A stretch of DNA of 64,000 bases, taken from assembly GCA_021793155.1 (NCBI GenBank), contig JAJYTF010000002.1:276959-340958 (forward strand), in the 5' to 3' direction. This DNA comes from Pseudomonadota bacterium. GTDB lineage: Bacteria; Pseudomonadota; Alphaproteobacteria; Rhodospirillales; Magnetospirillaceae. Below, piece by piece: positions 29,119 to 38,549 of this stretch. A program made the translations under genes and the position numbers. Positions within the stretch are counted from its first letter, which is position 1. Each line of letters starts with the position of its first letter. The notes below the pieces were generated by a model. The model had not been told where the DNA came from and did not search any database. It saw nothing but the letters and a program-made list of their open reading frames with translations.

Positions 29119-30386
29119 AGCTTTCCCCCTACCAGCTTTTCGATTTCCGCCAGCCGTTCCTGCTGCTCGAACTGCACCCTGATCAATTCGATGTCGGTCT
29201 GCCAGAGCTGCTGTTCGGCGGTCAGCACATCGACGAAGCTGGTGCGTCCCAGGGCGTAGCCATTGGCCACCGAGTCGAAGCCGATCTTCGCCTGCGGCAA
29301 CTGGCTGTCACGCAGCAGCGCCTCCACCTGGCGGGACGAGTTGAGGCCGACCCAGGCGTCGCCCAGTTCCTTGTCGACGTCTCGCGAAACGGCTTCGCTC
29401 TTGCTGCGTGCCGCCGCGGCCTTGGCCTTGGCCTCCCCCACTTGGGAGTCGTGCAGGCCCCATTGCAGCGGCAAGGTGGTCGAGACCATCATGTTGTAGC
29501 CAACCCAGCGCCCCCCCATGGTTTCCGGACCGAGACCCACCTCGACGTCGGGGTACCATTCTTTCCCGGCCAGGCTCGCCTCCTTGTCGGCGCCCTCGCT
29601 GGAGGCCTGCTCGGCAAGGATCTGGGGGTTGGCCGCCTGGGCCCGGGCGCTGAGCGCCGACAACTCCAACGCCCCGGCCGAGGGAATGGTGCGGGGCTTT
29701 GGCCTTTCCGCCAAAGGCGTGTCGAGGTCGCGGGCAAGCAGGCGATTGATGGCCAGGCGCGCCTGCTCGCGTTCGGCCTCGGTGCGGGCGATCTCGGCTT
29801 CCAACCTGGTCTTCTCCACCTCGGCCCGGGTGGCGTCTTCCTGCTTGCCCAGCCCCTGGGCATAGCGGGCGACGGCGAGTTTTGCCAGGGTGTCCATGCG
29901 GCCGCGCAGCCCGCGGTCGAGATCAACCACCAGATAAGCGGAATGGAATTGCGCATAGGCGATTTCCACCCGCGCCACCACCTCGTTTTCGACCTCTTGG
30001 CGCATCAGCCTGGCCTGGCGCGCCCCCGCCACGGCGATGTCGCGCCGCAGGTCGCGCTTGCCCCACAGCGGAAACATCTGGCTCAAGGTCACCATGCTGT
30101 CGCCGAGGAACGGACTGCGGGGCAACGCGCCCCCATTGACCGTCGGCCATTGCAGGACTTGCCACTGCAGCTTGGGATCGGGCAGGCTGTCGGCCCCTTG
30201 AACCTTGGCCGCGGCGGCATCGGCCTCCAACACCGCCACCTGGACGTCGGGGTTCATCCGCCGGGCGGTAGCCACCAGCCCGGTGAGTTCATCCGCTGCA
30301 GGGGAACCACCGGCGCCGTTTTCGGCGTGGGCCGCCCATGGCGCCGCGGCGAGCAGAACCGCCAGCAACAGCACCCTTGCGGTCAT
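29115..30386 (-). CDS. cusC: CusC/TolC-family outer-membrane efflux protein
   Basis: Trimeric outer-membrane exit duct of the tripartite metal pump. 423 residues from ATG 30386, whose signal peptide TARVLLLAVLLAAAPWAAHA is clear; the longer frame upstream has no signal. Two OEP repeats with the helical pattern SRQVEALLRDSQLPQAKIGFDSVANGYALGRTSF near the C-terminus and ARYAQGLGKQEDATRAEVEK in the first half. No lipobox Cys, so not a lipoprotein. Start lies 5 bp from the stop of the small FixH-like gene; its own stop overlaps cusB. Confidence 0.9.
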   Translation of the reverse strand: MTARVLLLAVLLAAAPWAAHAENGAGGSPAADELTGLVATARRMNPDVQVAVLEADAAAAKVQGADSLPDPKLQWQVLQWPTVNGGALPRSPFLGDSMVTLSQMFPLWGKRDLRRDIAVAGARQARLMRQEVENEVVARVEIAYAQFHSAYLVVDLDRGLRGRMDTLAKLAVARYAQGLGKQEDATRAEVEKTRLEAEIARTEAEREQARLAINRLLARDLDTPLAERPKPRTIPSAGALELSALSARAQAANPQILAEQASSEGADKEASLAGKEWYPDVEVGLGPETMGGRWVGYNMMVSTTLPLQWGLHDSQVGEAKAKAAAARSKSEAVSRDVDKELGDAWVGLNSSRQVEALLRDSQLPQAKIGFDSVANGYALGRTSFVDVLTAEQQLWQTDIELIRVQFEQQERLAEIEKLVGGKL

Positions 30387-30391
30387 CGGGA

Positions 30392-30790
30392 TCACCGGGC
30401 GACGAAGGGGATCGCTCCAATCACCGTACCGGCTTCCCCCTGTACCTTGGCGGCAAGCGTAAGGGTCCACGGCCCTTCCATCGAGAGGTCGGTGACGAAG
30501 TGATATTCGCCGGGCACCGGCGACTTGACCGCCGTGATCGCGGTCTTCATCGGCGCCATGCCTTCCATGGGCATTTCCATCTTGGAGGAAAAGACCACCG
30601 CGTCCTTCACCGGCGCCTTGTCAGGCAGATGGACGAGGCGGACGGCGATGGGGGTCTGGGAGGAAACGGCCACGTTGGGCTGCACCGCTTCGAACCGATA
30701 GTCCTTCGGATCAGCCTTGGCGGTCCCCACCGCACCCGCCAGCAGTGCCCCCAAGGTTGCAGCGAAAAGAATTGCCGTCGAACGGTGCAT
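30392..30790 (-). CDS. FixH/YtkA-like periplasmic protein
   Basis: 132 residues from ATG 30790 (GGAGGG ribosome site 7 nt upstream); signal peptide ending AKA. The mature part has the beta-sandwich pattern of the FixH/YtkA-like family (VAVSSQTPIAVRLVHLPDKAPVKDA and GEYHFVTDLSMEGPWTLTLAAKV). A Met-rich stretch KMEMPMEGMAPMKT lies in the middle, a typical Cu(I)/Ag(I)-binding look. First gene of the pump operon, so probably a periplasmic metal-binding accessory. Function is inferred from motif and position. Confidence 0.75.
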   Translation of the reverse strand: MHRSTAILFAATLGALLAGAVGTAKADPKDYRFEAVQPNVAVSSQTPIAVRLVHLPDKAPVKDAVVFSSKMEMPMEGMAPMKTAITAVKSPVPGEYHFVTDLSMEGPWTLTLAAKVQGEAGTVIGAIPFVAR

Positions 30791-30851
30791 GATCGGACCC
30801 TCCACTTACGATATCCTTACCTGGAAGATCTTTATGCCTCGGCGCGCCGAT

Positions 30852-30872
30852 TTACACGTAACATAGTGTAAC
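30852..30872. promoter_or_regulatory. Candidate response-regulator site before the metal-efflux operon
   Basis: Inverted repeat TTACAC-N8-GTGTAA (30852-30871), which also contains GTAAC twice with a 10-bp period (30858-30862 and 30868-30872). Tandem sites one helical turn apart suit OmpR-family dimers. It lies about 60-80 bp upstream of the FixH-like start and about 105 bp upstream of the divergent chrA start. Suggestive only. Confidence 0.45.
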
Positions 30873-30975
30873 CGTTGTCGACAGATATTGAGCTGGGGTT
30901 ATCGCCTTGGAAATATTGGCGAACCCTGCGGAGCCCCCATGACAACTGCCGTTCCGCAAGCGAAAGACGCTGAGA

Positions 30976-32190
30976 TTGATCGCGACGCACCCTGCCGAAA
31001 CCACGCCCCCCAGGAGAGGGGCTCCTCTCGAAGTCCTGCTCGTCTTCCTCAAGCTCGGGCTGACCTGTTTCGGGGGACCGATCGCGCATCTCGGCTATTT
31101 TCGAGATGAATTCGTCGTCCGCCGCCGATGGCTCGATGAGCAGGCATACGCCGATTTAGTCGGACTGTGCCAGTTCCTGCCGGGGCCGGCCAGCAGCCAG
31201 GTGGGCTTTTCCGTCGGACTGATACGGGCCGGCTATTGGGGCGGGCTGGCTGCCTGGACAGGATTCACCCTGCCTTCGGCGATCGCCCTGGTGCTGTTCG
31301 CCTACGGCGCAAGCGCCCTCGGCGGCCCGATTGGAATCGGCCTGCTGCATGGCCTGAAGCTGGTCGCCGTGGCCATCGTCGCCCAGGCAGTCTGGGGCAT
31401 GGCACGCAATCTTTGTCCGGACCGCCGACGTGCGTCCATCGCCCTCCTGGCGACACTGATCATTCTTTTCAGCGCCGCTTCGCTGGCCCAGATCGCCGCA
31501 ATCCTGCTGGGAGGCGCTGCGGGGGTGTGGTTGTGCCGGACCGCACCGCCGGCCTCCGGCGGCCATATCGCCGTGCCGGTGTCCCGCAAGGTGGGAAGCC
31601 TGGCCCTGACGATGTTCGTCCTGATCCTCGTCGGCCTGCCCGTCGTTCGCGGCCTCAGAGCCGTGCAGGGTGTCGCGCTGTTCGACGCGTTCTACCGGTC
31701 GGGGGCGCTGGTGTTCGGCGGCGGCCACGTCGTGCTGCCGCTGCTGCGCGAAGCCTTCGTCGGGTCCGGCTGGGTGACCGACGACGCCTTCCTCTCCGGC
31801 TACGGTGCGGCACAGGCGGTTCCGGGGCCTCTTTTCACTTTCGGCGCCTATCTCGGCACCGTCGTCGGTCCGTCACCACACGGCCTGACGGGGGCCGCGC
31901 TCGGCCTGATCGGGATATTTCTTCCCGGCATGCTGATCCTTATCGGCGCGTTGCCCTTTTGGGACAGCTTCCGGAAACGCACCCAGGTCCAGGCCATGAT
32001 GCGCGGCGTCAATGCCGCGGTCGTCGGGCTGCTGGGGGCGGCGCTCTACAATCCGGTGTGGACGACTTCGGTCAAGACACCGGGGGATTTCGGCATCGCC
32101 CTTGTCGGTTTCGTTCTCCTTACGGCATGGCGCGCGCCGCCCTTGGTTGTCGTCGCCCTCTGTGCCGTTGGGGGAATAGTCCTTGCCTGA
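30976..32190 (+). CDS. chrA: ChrA-family chromate transporter
   Basis: Inner-membrane protein of the CHR family that exports chromate by proton antiport in studied members. About 404 residues, two homologous halves each with the CHR signature: FLKLGLTCFGGPIAHLGYFRDE with GLCQFLPGPASSQ, and GALVFGGGHVVLPLLREAF with GYGAAQAVPGPLF. Ten or more hydrophobic segments. The start is uncertain: in-frame the only candidate is TTG 30976, with a stop at 30940; an ATG at 30939 is in another frame, so a start-region frameshift is possible. Divergent from the metal-efflux operon. Confidence 0.9.
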   Translation: MIATHPAETTPPRRGAPLEVLLVFLKLGLTCFGGPIAHLGYFRDEFVVRRRWLDEQAYADLVGLCQFLPGPASSQVGFSVGLIRAGYWGGLAAWTGFTLPSAIALVLFAYGASALGGPIGIGLLHGLKLVAVAIVAQAVWGMARNLCPDRRRASIALLATLIILFSAASLAQIAAILLGGAAGVWLCRTAPPASGGHIAVPVSRKVGSLALTMFVLILVGLPVVRGLRAVQGVALFDAFYRSGALVFGGGHVVLPLLREAFVGSGWVTDDAFLSGYGAAQAVPGPLFTFGAYLGTVVGPSPHGLTGAALGLIGIFLPGMLILIGALPFWDSFRKRTQVQAMMRGVNAAVVGLLGAALYNPVWTTSVKTPGDFGIALVGFVLLTAWRAPPLVVVALCAVGGIVLA

Positions 32191-32288
32191 GCTGAGCGCC
32201 GAGAACACCACCAGCCAGACCACGGCGCGGAAAAGGGGCGGCAAGTGAGACAAAACCCCGGGGCAGAAAATTGTCCGACTGCCAGCGC

Positions 32289-32362
32289 ATCCTTCGAGAC
32301 GCCGCCTTCGGCGGCTCCTCAGATGAGGAAAATCTTCGGGGCAGGCCCCGGCTCGAAGGATG
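32289..32362. repeat. Dispersed palindromic repeat
   Basis: Outer arms CATCCTTCGAG (32289-32299) and CTCGAAGGATG (32352-32362); inner hairpin GCCGCC-TTC-GGCGGC (32301-32315); CTCCTCAGATGAGG in between. A related element lies at 42361-42460. Probably also limits chrA and tRNA transcription. Confidence 0.6.
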
Positions 32363-32379
32363 TTGTCGCGAGTGAGGCT

Positions 32380-32455
32380 TGGTGGGCCCGGAGGGACTCG
32401 AACCCCCAACCAAGCCGTTATGAGCGGCCCGCTCTGACCATTGAGCTACAGGCCC
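32380..32455 (-). tRNA. tRNA-Ile2 (anticodon CAT, lysidine-modified)
   Basis: 76-nt cloverleaf on the minus strand, CCA encoded. Acceptor GGGCCTG pairs with CGGGCCC (one G-T). D arm GTAGCTCAATGGTCAGAGC; anticodon stem GGCCG/CGGCT with loop CTCATAA; T arm GGGGGTTCGAGTCCCTC. G1-C72 excludes initiator tRNA. The body and the TTGGTT variable loop match the CAU isoleucine-2 isoacceptor better than elongator Met, so I assign Ile2. Confidence 0.85.
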
Positions 32456-32581
32456 CACCGTTCCGCCGCCCTTTGGCGATGGGCCGACTCACCTGACGCT
32501 CGGGATACAAGCGTCAGGATCGGGCCATTGGCGAAGGAGGCGTGAGTTTCAGGTGTGTTGGGACGACGGTCAAGACCAATG

Positions 32582-32606
32582 AGAAAGGGCCGGTCGCCCG
32601 GCCCCT
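32582..32606 (-). terminator. rpoD: Rho-independent terminator of rpoD
   Basis: On the minus strand GGGCCGG-GCGA-CCGGCCC-TTTCTC: a perfect 7-bp GC stem with a tetraloop and a T-rich tail, 12 bp after the rpoD stop. Confidence 0.8.
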
Positions 32607-32615
32607 TCCTTCACC

Positions 32616-34622
<2,007 letters not shown>

Positions 34623-34751
34623 CCAGTCTCCGCTCCCCACCGACGCCCCCCTGACCACCGGGGTAGACGCCGCCATGGCGATGAACCACGAGGAGTGCCC
34701 TTCCCTGCCGCATTGTCGCAATGCCGGCCGGAAGATCAGGCCCTCCCCTAC

Positions 34752-36599
34752 TCACGTATCGTCGCCCTGCCTCTTCGAGGACCACAGGGCGCTCAAATAT
34801 GCAAACGTCTCGTCCGATAAATCCGCGCCAGCCTGCTGTTCGGCCTGCCTCAATTCGGCCACGAGTTCCTTCTGCGCATAAAGCTTGAAAACATGTTCCC
34901 ATAATTCGCGCACTGCCTCGACCGGAGCGTCGGGCTTAAGATACGCGCGTTGATCATGGGCATTGGCTTCCAGAAGGCAGTTCAATATCTGCGAAAAGCC
35001 GCATGAGCGTAGGTGGCGCTGCACCCCCTCGGAATCAAGGCTGCCCCAGCCATCGAGGTGCTTTAAGACTTCCTGACGAAGATTGTCAAGCGGCGAATCC
35101 GAGAAGTGCAGCCCGCCCAGCCGTTCCGCCACCTCTTCCAGGAGCTCCGGATGGGTTATGACCATCAACAACAGCATCCTCTCCTGGATCTGCCATGCCG
35201 GCGGCGGTGCGGGCGGAAGCCCGGCCCCCGGCAGGCGCCCGTCCGATCCGCGGTCGATCGAACGCCGTCTTCCCTGTGTGTTCCGTCCCCCTCCCGGGGC
35301 GGCTCTGAAGGTTCCATGGAGTAGCGGCCGGGCCGGGCGAAAGGCCTCCCACAGCTGCGAGCGGAAATGACGGCGGTATTGCTCCTGGACCCCGCCGTCG
35401 GCGATCCGCCCCACCATGTCCATCAAGTCCCGCTCCAACGCCGCCCGGCGTTCCGGCGTGTCGGTCCGGTGGTTAGCCAGCGCCTGGCTCCACAGCACCG
35501 TCGACAGGGGCACGGCCCGCTCGAGCACCTCCTGCATGGCGGCAGGGCCGTTGGCGCGGATCAGGCTGTCGGGGTCCTCGGGTGCCGGTACGGTGGCGAA
35601 GGCCAGCGACAATCCCGGCTTCAGCAAAGGCAAGGCCCGTTCCGCCGCCTTGTATGCAGCGCGCTGGCCGGCGGCGTCACCGTCCAGGCAGATGATCGGC
35701 TCGGGCGCCATCCGCCATAGCAACTCGATCTGCTGCTCGGTCAACGCCGTTCCCAAGGGTGCCACGGCATGGGCGAACCCGCCGCGATGGAGCGCGATGA
35801 CGTCCATATATCCCTCGCAGACGATAATGCTGCCTGCCTTTGCCGCGGACTCGCGCGCCTGCGCCAGCCCGTACAGAACTCCCCCCTTGTGAAACAGCGG
35901 AGTGTCGGGAGAGTTCAAATATTTCGGCTGGCCGTCGCCCATTATCCGGCCACCGAACGCGATAATCCTTCCGCGCCGGTCGGTGATGGGGAACATCACC
36001 CTGCCGCGGAAGCGGTCATAGGCGTCGCCGCCGCCCTCGGGCATGATCAGCAGCCCGGCCTCGACCGCCAATGCCTCCGGGATCGACGCCGCCTTCAGGG
36101 CGGATTTCAACGCCGTCCGGCTGTCGGGGGAATACCCCAGGCGGAACCGCCCGATGACCTGCTCATCGAGCCCTCTCTGGCGCAGATAGTCGAGCGCGGC
36201 GCGACCGTTGGGGCTGCGCAGCTCGCGTTCGAAGAAGGACGCGGCGGCTTCCATCGCATCATAGAGTGATGCCGCATGCCGCGCCCGCTCGCGCTCCTCC
36301 GGAGCCTGCGCAGGCACCTCGAGGGATGCCTCCGCCGCCAGACGCTCCACCGCTTCCGGGAAGCTCAAATGGTGCGTCTGCATCTCGAAAGTGATGACGT
36401 CGCCGTGCGCCCCGCAGCCGAAGCAGTGATAGAAGCCCTTGTCCTCATTGACGGTGAAACTGGGGGTCTTTTCGTTGTGGAACGGGCACAGGCCGGAATG
36501 ATCGCGGCCTTTCCTGGTGAGCTTCACCCGGCGCCCGATGACGCTGACCAGGGAAAGCCGTGCGCGCAGTTCGTCGAGAAACGACGGGGGAAAGGCCAT
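34752..36599 (-). CDS. dnaG: DNA primase
   Basis: Makes RNA primers at the replication fork. 615 residues: CHC2-type zinc domain (CPFHNEKTPSFTV, YHCFGCGAHGD), RNA polymerase core with the Toprim motifs IVCEGYMDVIAL and CLDGDAAGQ, and a C-terminal helicase-binding domain (LLLMVITHPELLEEVAERL). Its ATG follows the yqeY stop with no gap (TAA then ATG), so it is translationally coupled. Length is typical. Confidence 0.97.
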   Translation of the reverse strand: MAFPPSFLDELRARLSLVSVIGRRVKLTRKGRDHSGLCPFHNEKTPSFTVNEDKGFYHCFGCGAHGDVITFEMQTHHLSFPEAVERLAAEASLEVPAQAPEERERARHAASLYDAMEAAASFFERELRSPNGRAALDYLRQRGLDEQVIGRFRLGYSPDSRTALKSALKAASIPEALAVEAGLLIMPEGGGDAYDRFRGRVMFPITDRRGRIIAFGGRIMGDGQPKYLNSPDTPLFHKGGVLYGLAQARESAAKAGSIIVCEGYMDVIALHRGGFAHAVAPLGTALTEQQIELLWRMAPEPIICLDGDAAGQRAAYKAAERALPLLKPGLSLAFATVPAPEDPDSLIRANGPAAMQEVLERAVPLSTVLWSQALANHRTDTPERRAALERDLMDMVGRIADGGVQEQYRRHFRSQLWEAFRPARPLLHGTFRAAPGGGRNTQGRRRSIDRGSDGRLPGAGLPPAPPPAWQIQERMLLLMVITHPELLEEVAERLGGLHFSDSPLDNLRQEVLKHLDGWGSLDSEGVQRHLRSCGFSQILNCLLEANAHDQRAYLKPDAPVEAVRELWEHVFKLYAQKELVAELRQAEQQAGADLSDETFAYLSALWSSKRQGDDT

Positions 36600-37055
36600 T
36601 TAGCCCAGCTGCTGTTTGACGACCGCGCTGGCTTTGGTGAAATCCATGCGCCCGGCATAGCGCTCCTTCAAGGCCGCCATCGTGCGCCCCATGTCCTTCA
36701 GGCTTTGCGCCCCGATCTCGGCGATGGTCTCCTTCACCGCGGCCAGGGTCTCCTCGGGCGAGAACTGCACCGGAAGGAACCGTTCGATGATGGCGATCTC
36801 TTCCGCTTCCTGCTGGGCCAGTTCCAGTCGCCCGCCCTGCTCGTACAGCGCGATGCTTTCACGGCGCTGCTTGATCATCGACTGGAGCATCGACAGGATT
36901 TCATCCTCGCTGATGCCATCGGCAACGCCGCGCGGCCGCGCGGCGATGTCACGATCCTTGAGCGCCGCAAGAATCAGGCGCACCGTCGACACGGTACGTG
37001 TATCCTTGCCAAGCATGGCTGCCTTCAATGCATCGTTGAGCTGTTTGCGCAACAT
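36600..37055 (-). CDS. yqeY: GatB/YqeY domain protein
   Basis: 151 residues from ATG 37055 (GGGAGAGG ribosome site). Conserved family features: LRKQLNDALKAAMLGKD, TVRLILAALKDRDI, MIKQRRESIALYEQGGR, EIAIIERFLPVQ and DMGRTMAALKERYAGRMD. The fold is shared with the tail of GatB, which binds tRNA in the amidotransferase; the function of stand-alone YqeY is not settled. It commonly precedes dnaG, as here. Confidence 0.93.
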   Translation of the reverse strand: MLRKQLNDALKAAMLGKDTRTVSTVRLILAALKDRDIAARPRGVADGISEDEILSMLQSMIKQRRESIALYEQGGRLELAQQEAEEIAIIERFLPVQFSPEETLAAVKETIAEIGAQSLKDMGRTMAALKERYAGRMDFTKASAVVKQQLG

Positions 37056-37170
37056 GACGCACCGCCTCTCCCCCAGATCGCCGGAAGCTTGGGAGGCTAC
37101 AGCAAATCGCACCCAAAAGCAAGTTTGCAACCCATTGAAAAGTCATGATTTTTCAAAAACAATCGAACAC

Positions 37171-37199
37171 TTGACGGGGCAGCCCAATTTGCCTATCTA
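37171..37199 (+). promoter_or_regulatory. carA: Sigma-70 promoter of carA
   Basis: -35 TTGACG (37171-37176), exact 17-bp spacer, -10 TATCTA (37194-37199). The leader to the carA start is about 110 nt. The -10 overlaps the end of a 12-bp direct repeat (37183-37214). Confidence 0.7.
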
Positions 37200-37214
37200 C
37201 ACCCCAATTTGCCT
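37183..37214 (+). repeat. 12-bp direct repeat at the carA promoter
   Basis: CCCAATTTGCCT at 37183-37194 and again at 37203-37214, a period of 20 bp (two helical turns), straddling the -10 box and start point. A possible operator for pyrimidine- or arginine-linked control of carbamoyl-phosphate synthesis. Confidence 0.6.
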
Positions 37215-37316
37215 GCACGCACGTGGCCGATCGACCGGCCGCCGGGGACGAGCGCGACCTTCACGTCGGCTCGTTCACGGTTGCGCGCGGCCCATCGAAC
37301 CATCAAGGGATCACGC

Positions 37317-38501
37317 ATGACACAGGATTCGCCCGACGCCCTCGACTTCAGCGCGCGTCCGCCGGGGGCCACGGCGGCGGTGGTGCTGGCCGACGGTTCG
37401 GTGCTGTGGGGACGCGGCGTCGGCGCGCCCGGCAATGCCGTCGGCGAGGTGGTATTCAACACCGCCATGACCGGGTATCAGGAGGTCCTGACCGATCCCA
37501 GCTATGCCGGGCAGATCATCACTTTCACCTTTCCCCACATCGGCAATGTCGGCGCCAACGGCGAAGACGTGGAATGCCAGACCCCGGCGGCACGGGGAGC
37601 GATCCTGCGTGCCGACGTCACCGATCCGTCCAACTGGCGGTCCACCCGGCATCTCGACGCCTGGATGAAGGCCAACGGCATCGTCGGGGTTTGCGGCATC
37701 GACACCCGGGCCCTGACCCGGCGAATCCGCGACGCGGGCGCGCCCAACGGCTCCATCGTCCACGCGCCGGACGGGGATTTCGACCTCGCCGCCCTGCATC
37801 GCACCGCCAAGGAATGGCCGGGGCTGATCGGCATGGACCTGGCCAAGGAGGTGACCTGCCTCCAAACCTATAGCTGGGACGAGACGCTGTGGCGCCTCGG
37901 CCTGGGATTCGGCCGGCAGACGGAGCCGCGCCTCCATGTCGTCGCCGTCGACTATGGCGCCAAGCGGAACATCCTCAGATGCCTGGCCGACGCAGGATGC
38001 CGCGTCACCGTCGTGCCCGCCACGGCGACGGCCGACGACGTGCTGCGCCACCGGCCGGACGGAGTGTTCCTGTCCAACGGCCCGGGCGATCCGGAAGCCA
38101 CCGGCGAATATGCCGTGCCGATGATCCAGGGCGTGCTGGCAGCGTCCTTGCCGCTGTTCGGCATCTGCCTCGGCCACCAGATGCTGGCCTTGGCCCTGGG
38201 CGGCAAGACCCGCAAGATGGAGATCGGCCATCGCGGCGCCAATCATCCGGTCAAGGATCTGGCTACCGGAAAAGTCGAGATCACCAGCCAGAATCATGGC
38301 TTCGCAGTGGTCGAAGACAGCCTGCCCGACGGGGTGACGGTGACTCACCGCTCGCTGTTCGATGGCTCCGTGGAAGGGCTGCGAGTGGAGGGCCGGCCGG
38401 TTTTCTCGGTCCAATACCACCCCGAAGCCAGCCCCGGCCCGCAGGACAGCCACTATCTGTTCCAGCGATTCGTCGAGTTGATCGAAGCCCACAAAGGCTG
38501 A
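37317..38501 (+). CDS. carA: Carbamoyl-phosphate synthase small subunit
   Basis: Glutamine amidotransferase subunit delivering ammonia to CarB for pyrimidine and arginine synthesis. 394 residues from ATG 37317. N-terminal CPSase domain (VVFNTAMTGYQEVLTDPSY, GICGIDTR-like GVCGIDTRALTR) and C-terminal class I GATase with LSNGPGDPEA, the nucleophile Cys in FGICLGHQML and the His-Glu pair in SVQYHPEASPGP. The carB gene follows after 48 bp. Confidence 0.97.
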   Translation: MTQDSPDALDFSARPPGATAAVVLADGSVLWGRGVGAPGNAVGEVVFNTAMTGYQEVLTDPSYAGQIITFTFPHIGNVGANGEDVECQTPAARGAILRADVTDPSNWRSTRHLDAWMKANGIVGVCGIDTRALTRRIRDAGAPNGSIVHAPDGDFDLAALHRTAKEWPGLIGMDLAKEVTCLQTYSWDETLWRLGLGFGRQTEPRLHVVAVDYGAKRNILRCLADAGCRVTVVPATATADDVLRHRPDGVFLSNGPGDPEATGEYAVPMIQGVLAASLPLFGICLGHQMLALALGGKTRKMEIGHRGANHPVKDLATGKVEITSQNHGFAVVEDSLPDGVTVTHRSLFDGSVEGLRVEGRPVFSVQYHPEASPGPQDSHYLFQRFVELIEAHKG

Positions 38502-38549
38502 GCTCCTTTCCGCCTCTGTGGTTAATTTTTACACCGGATTGCCAATAGA

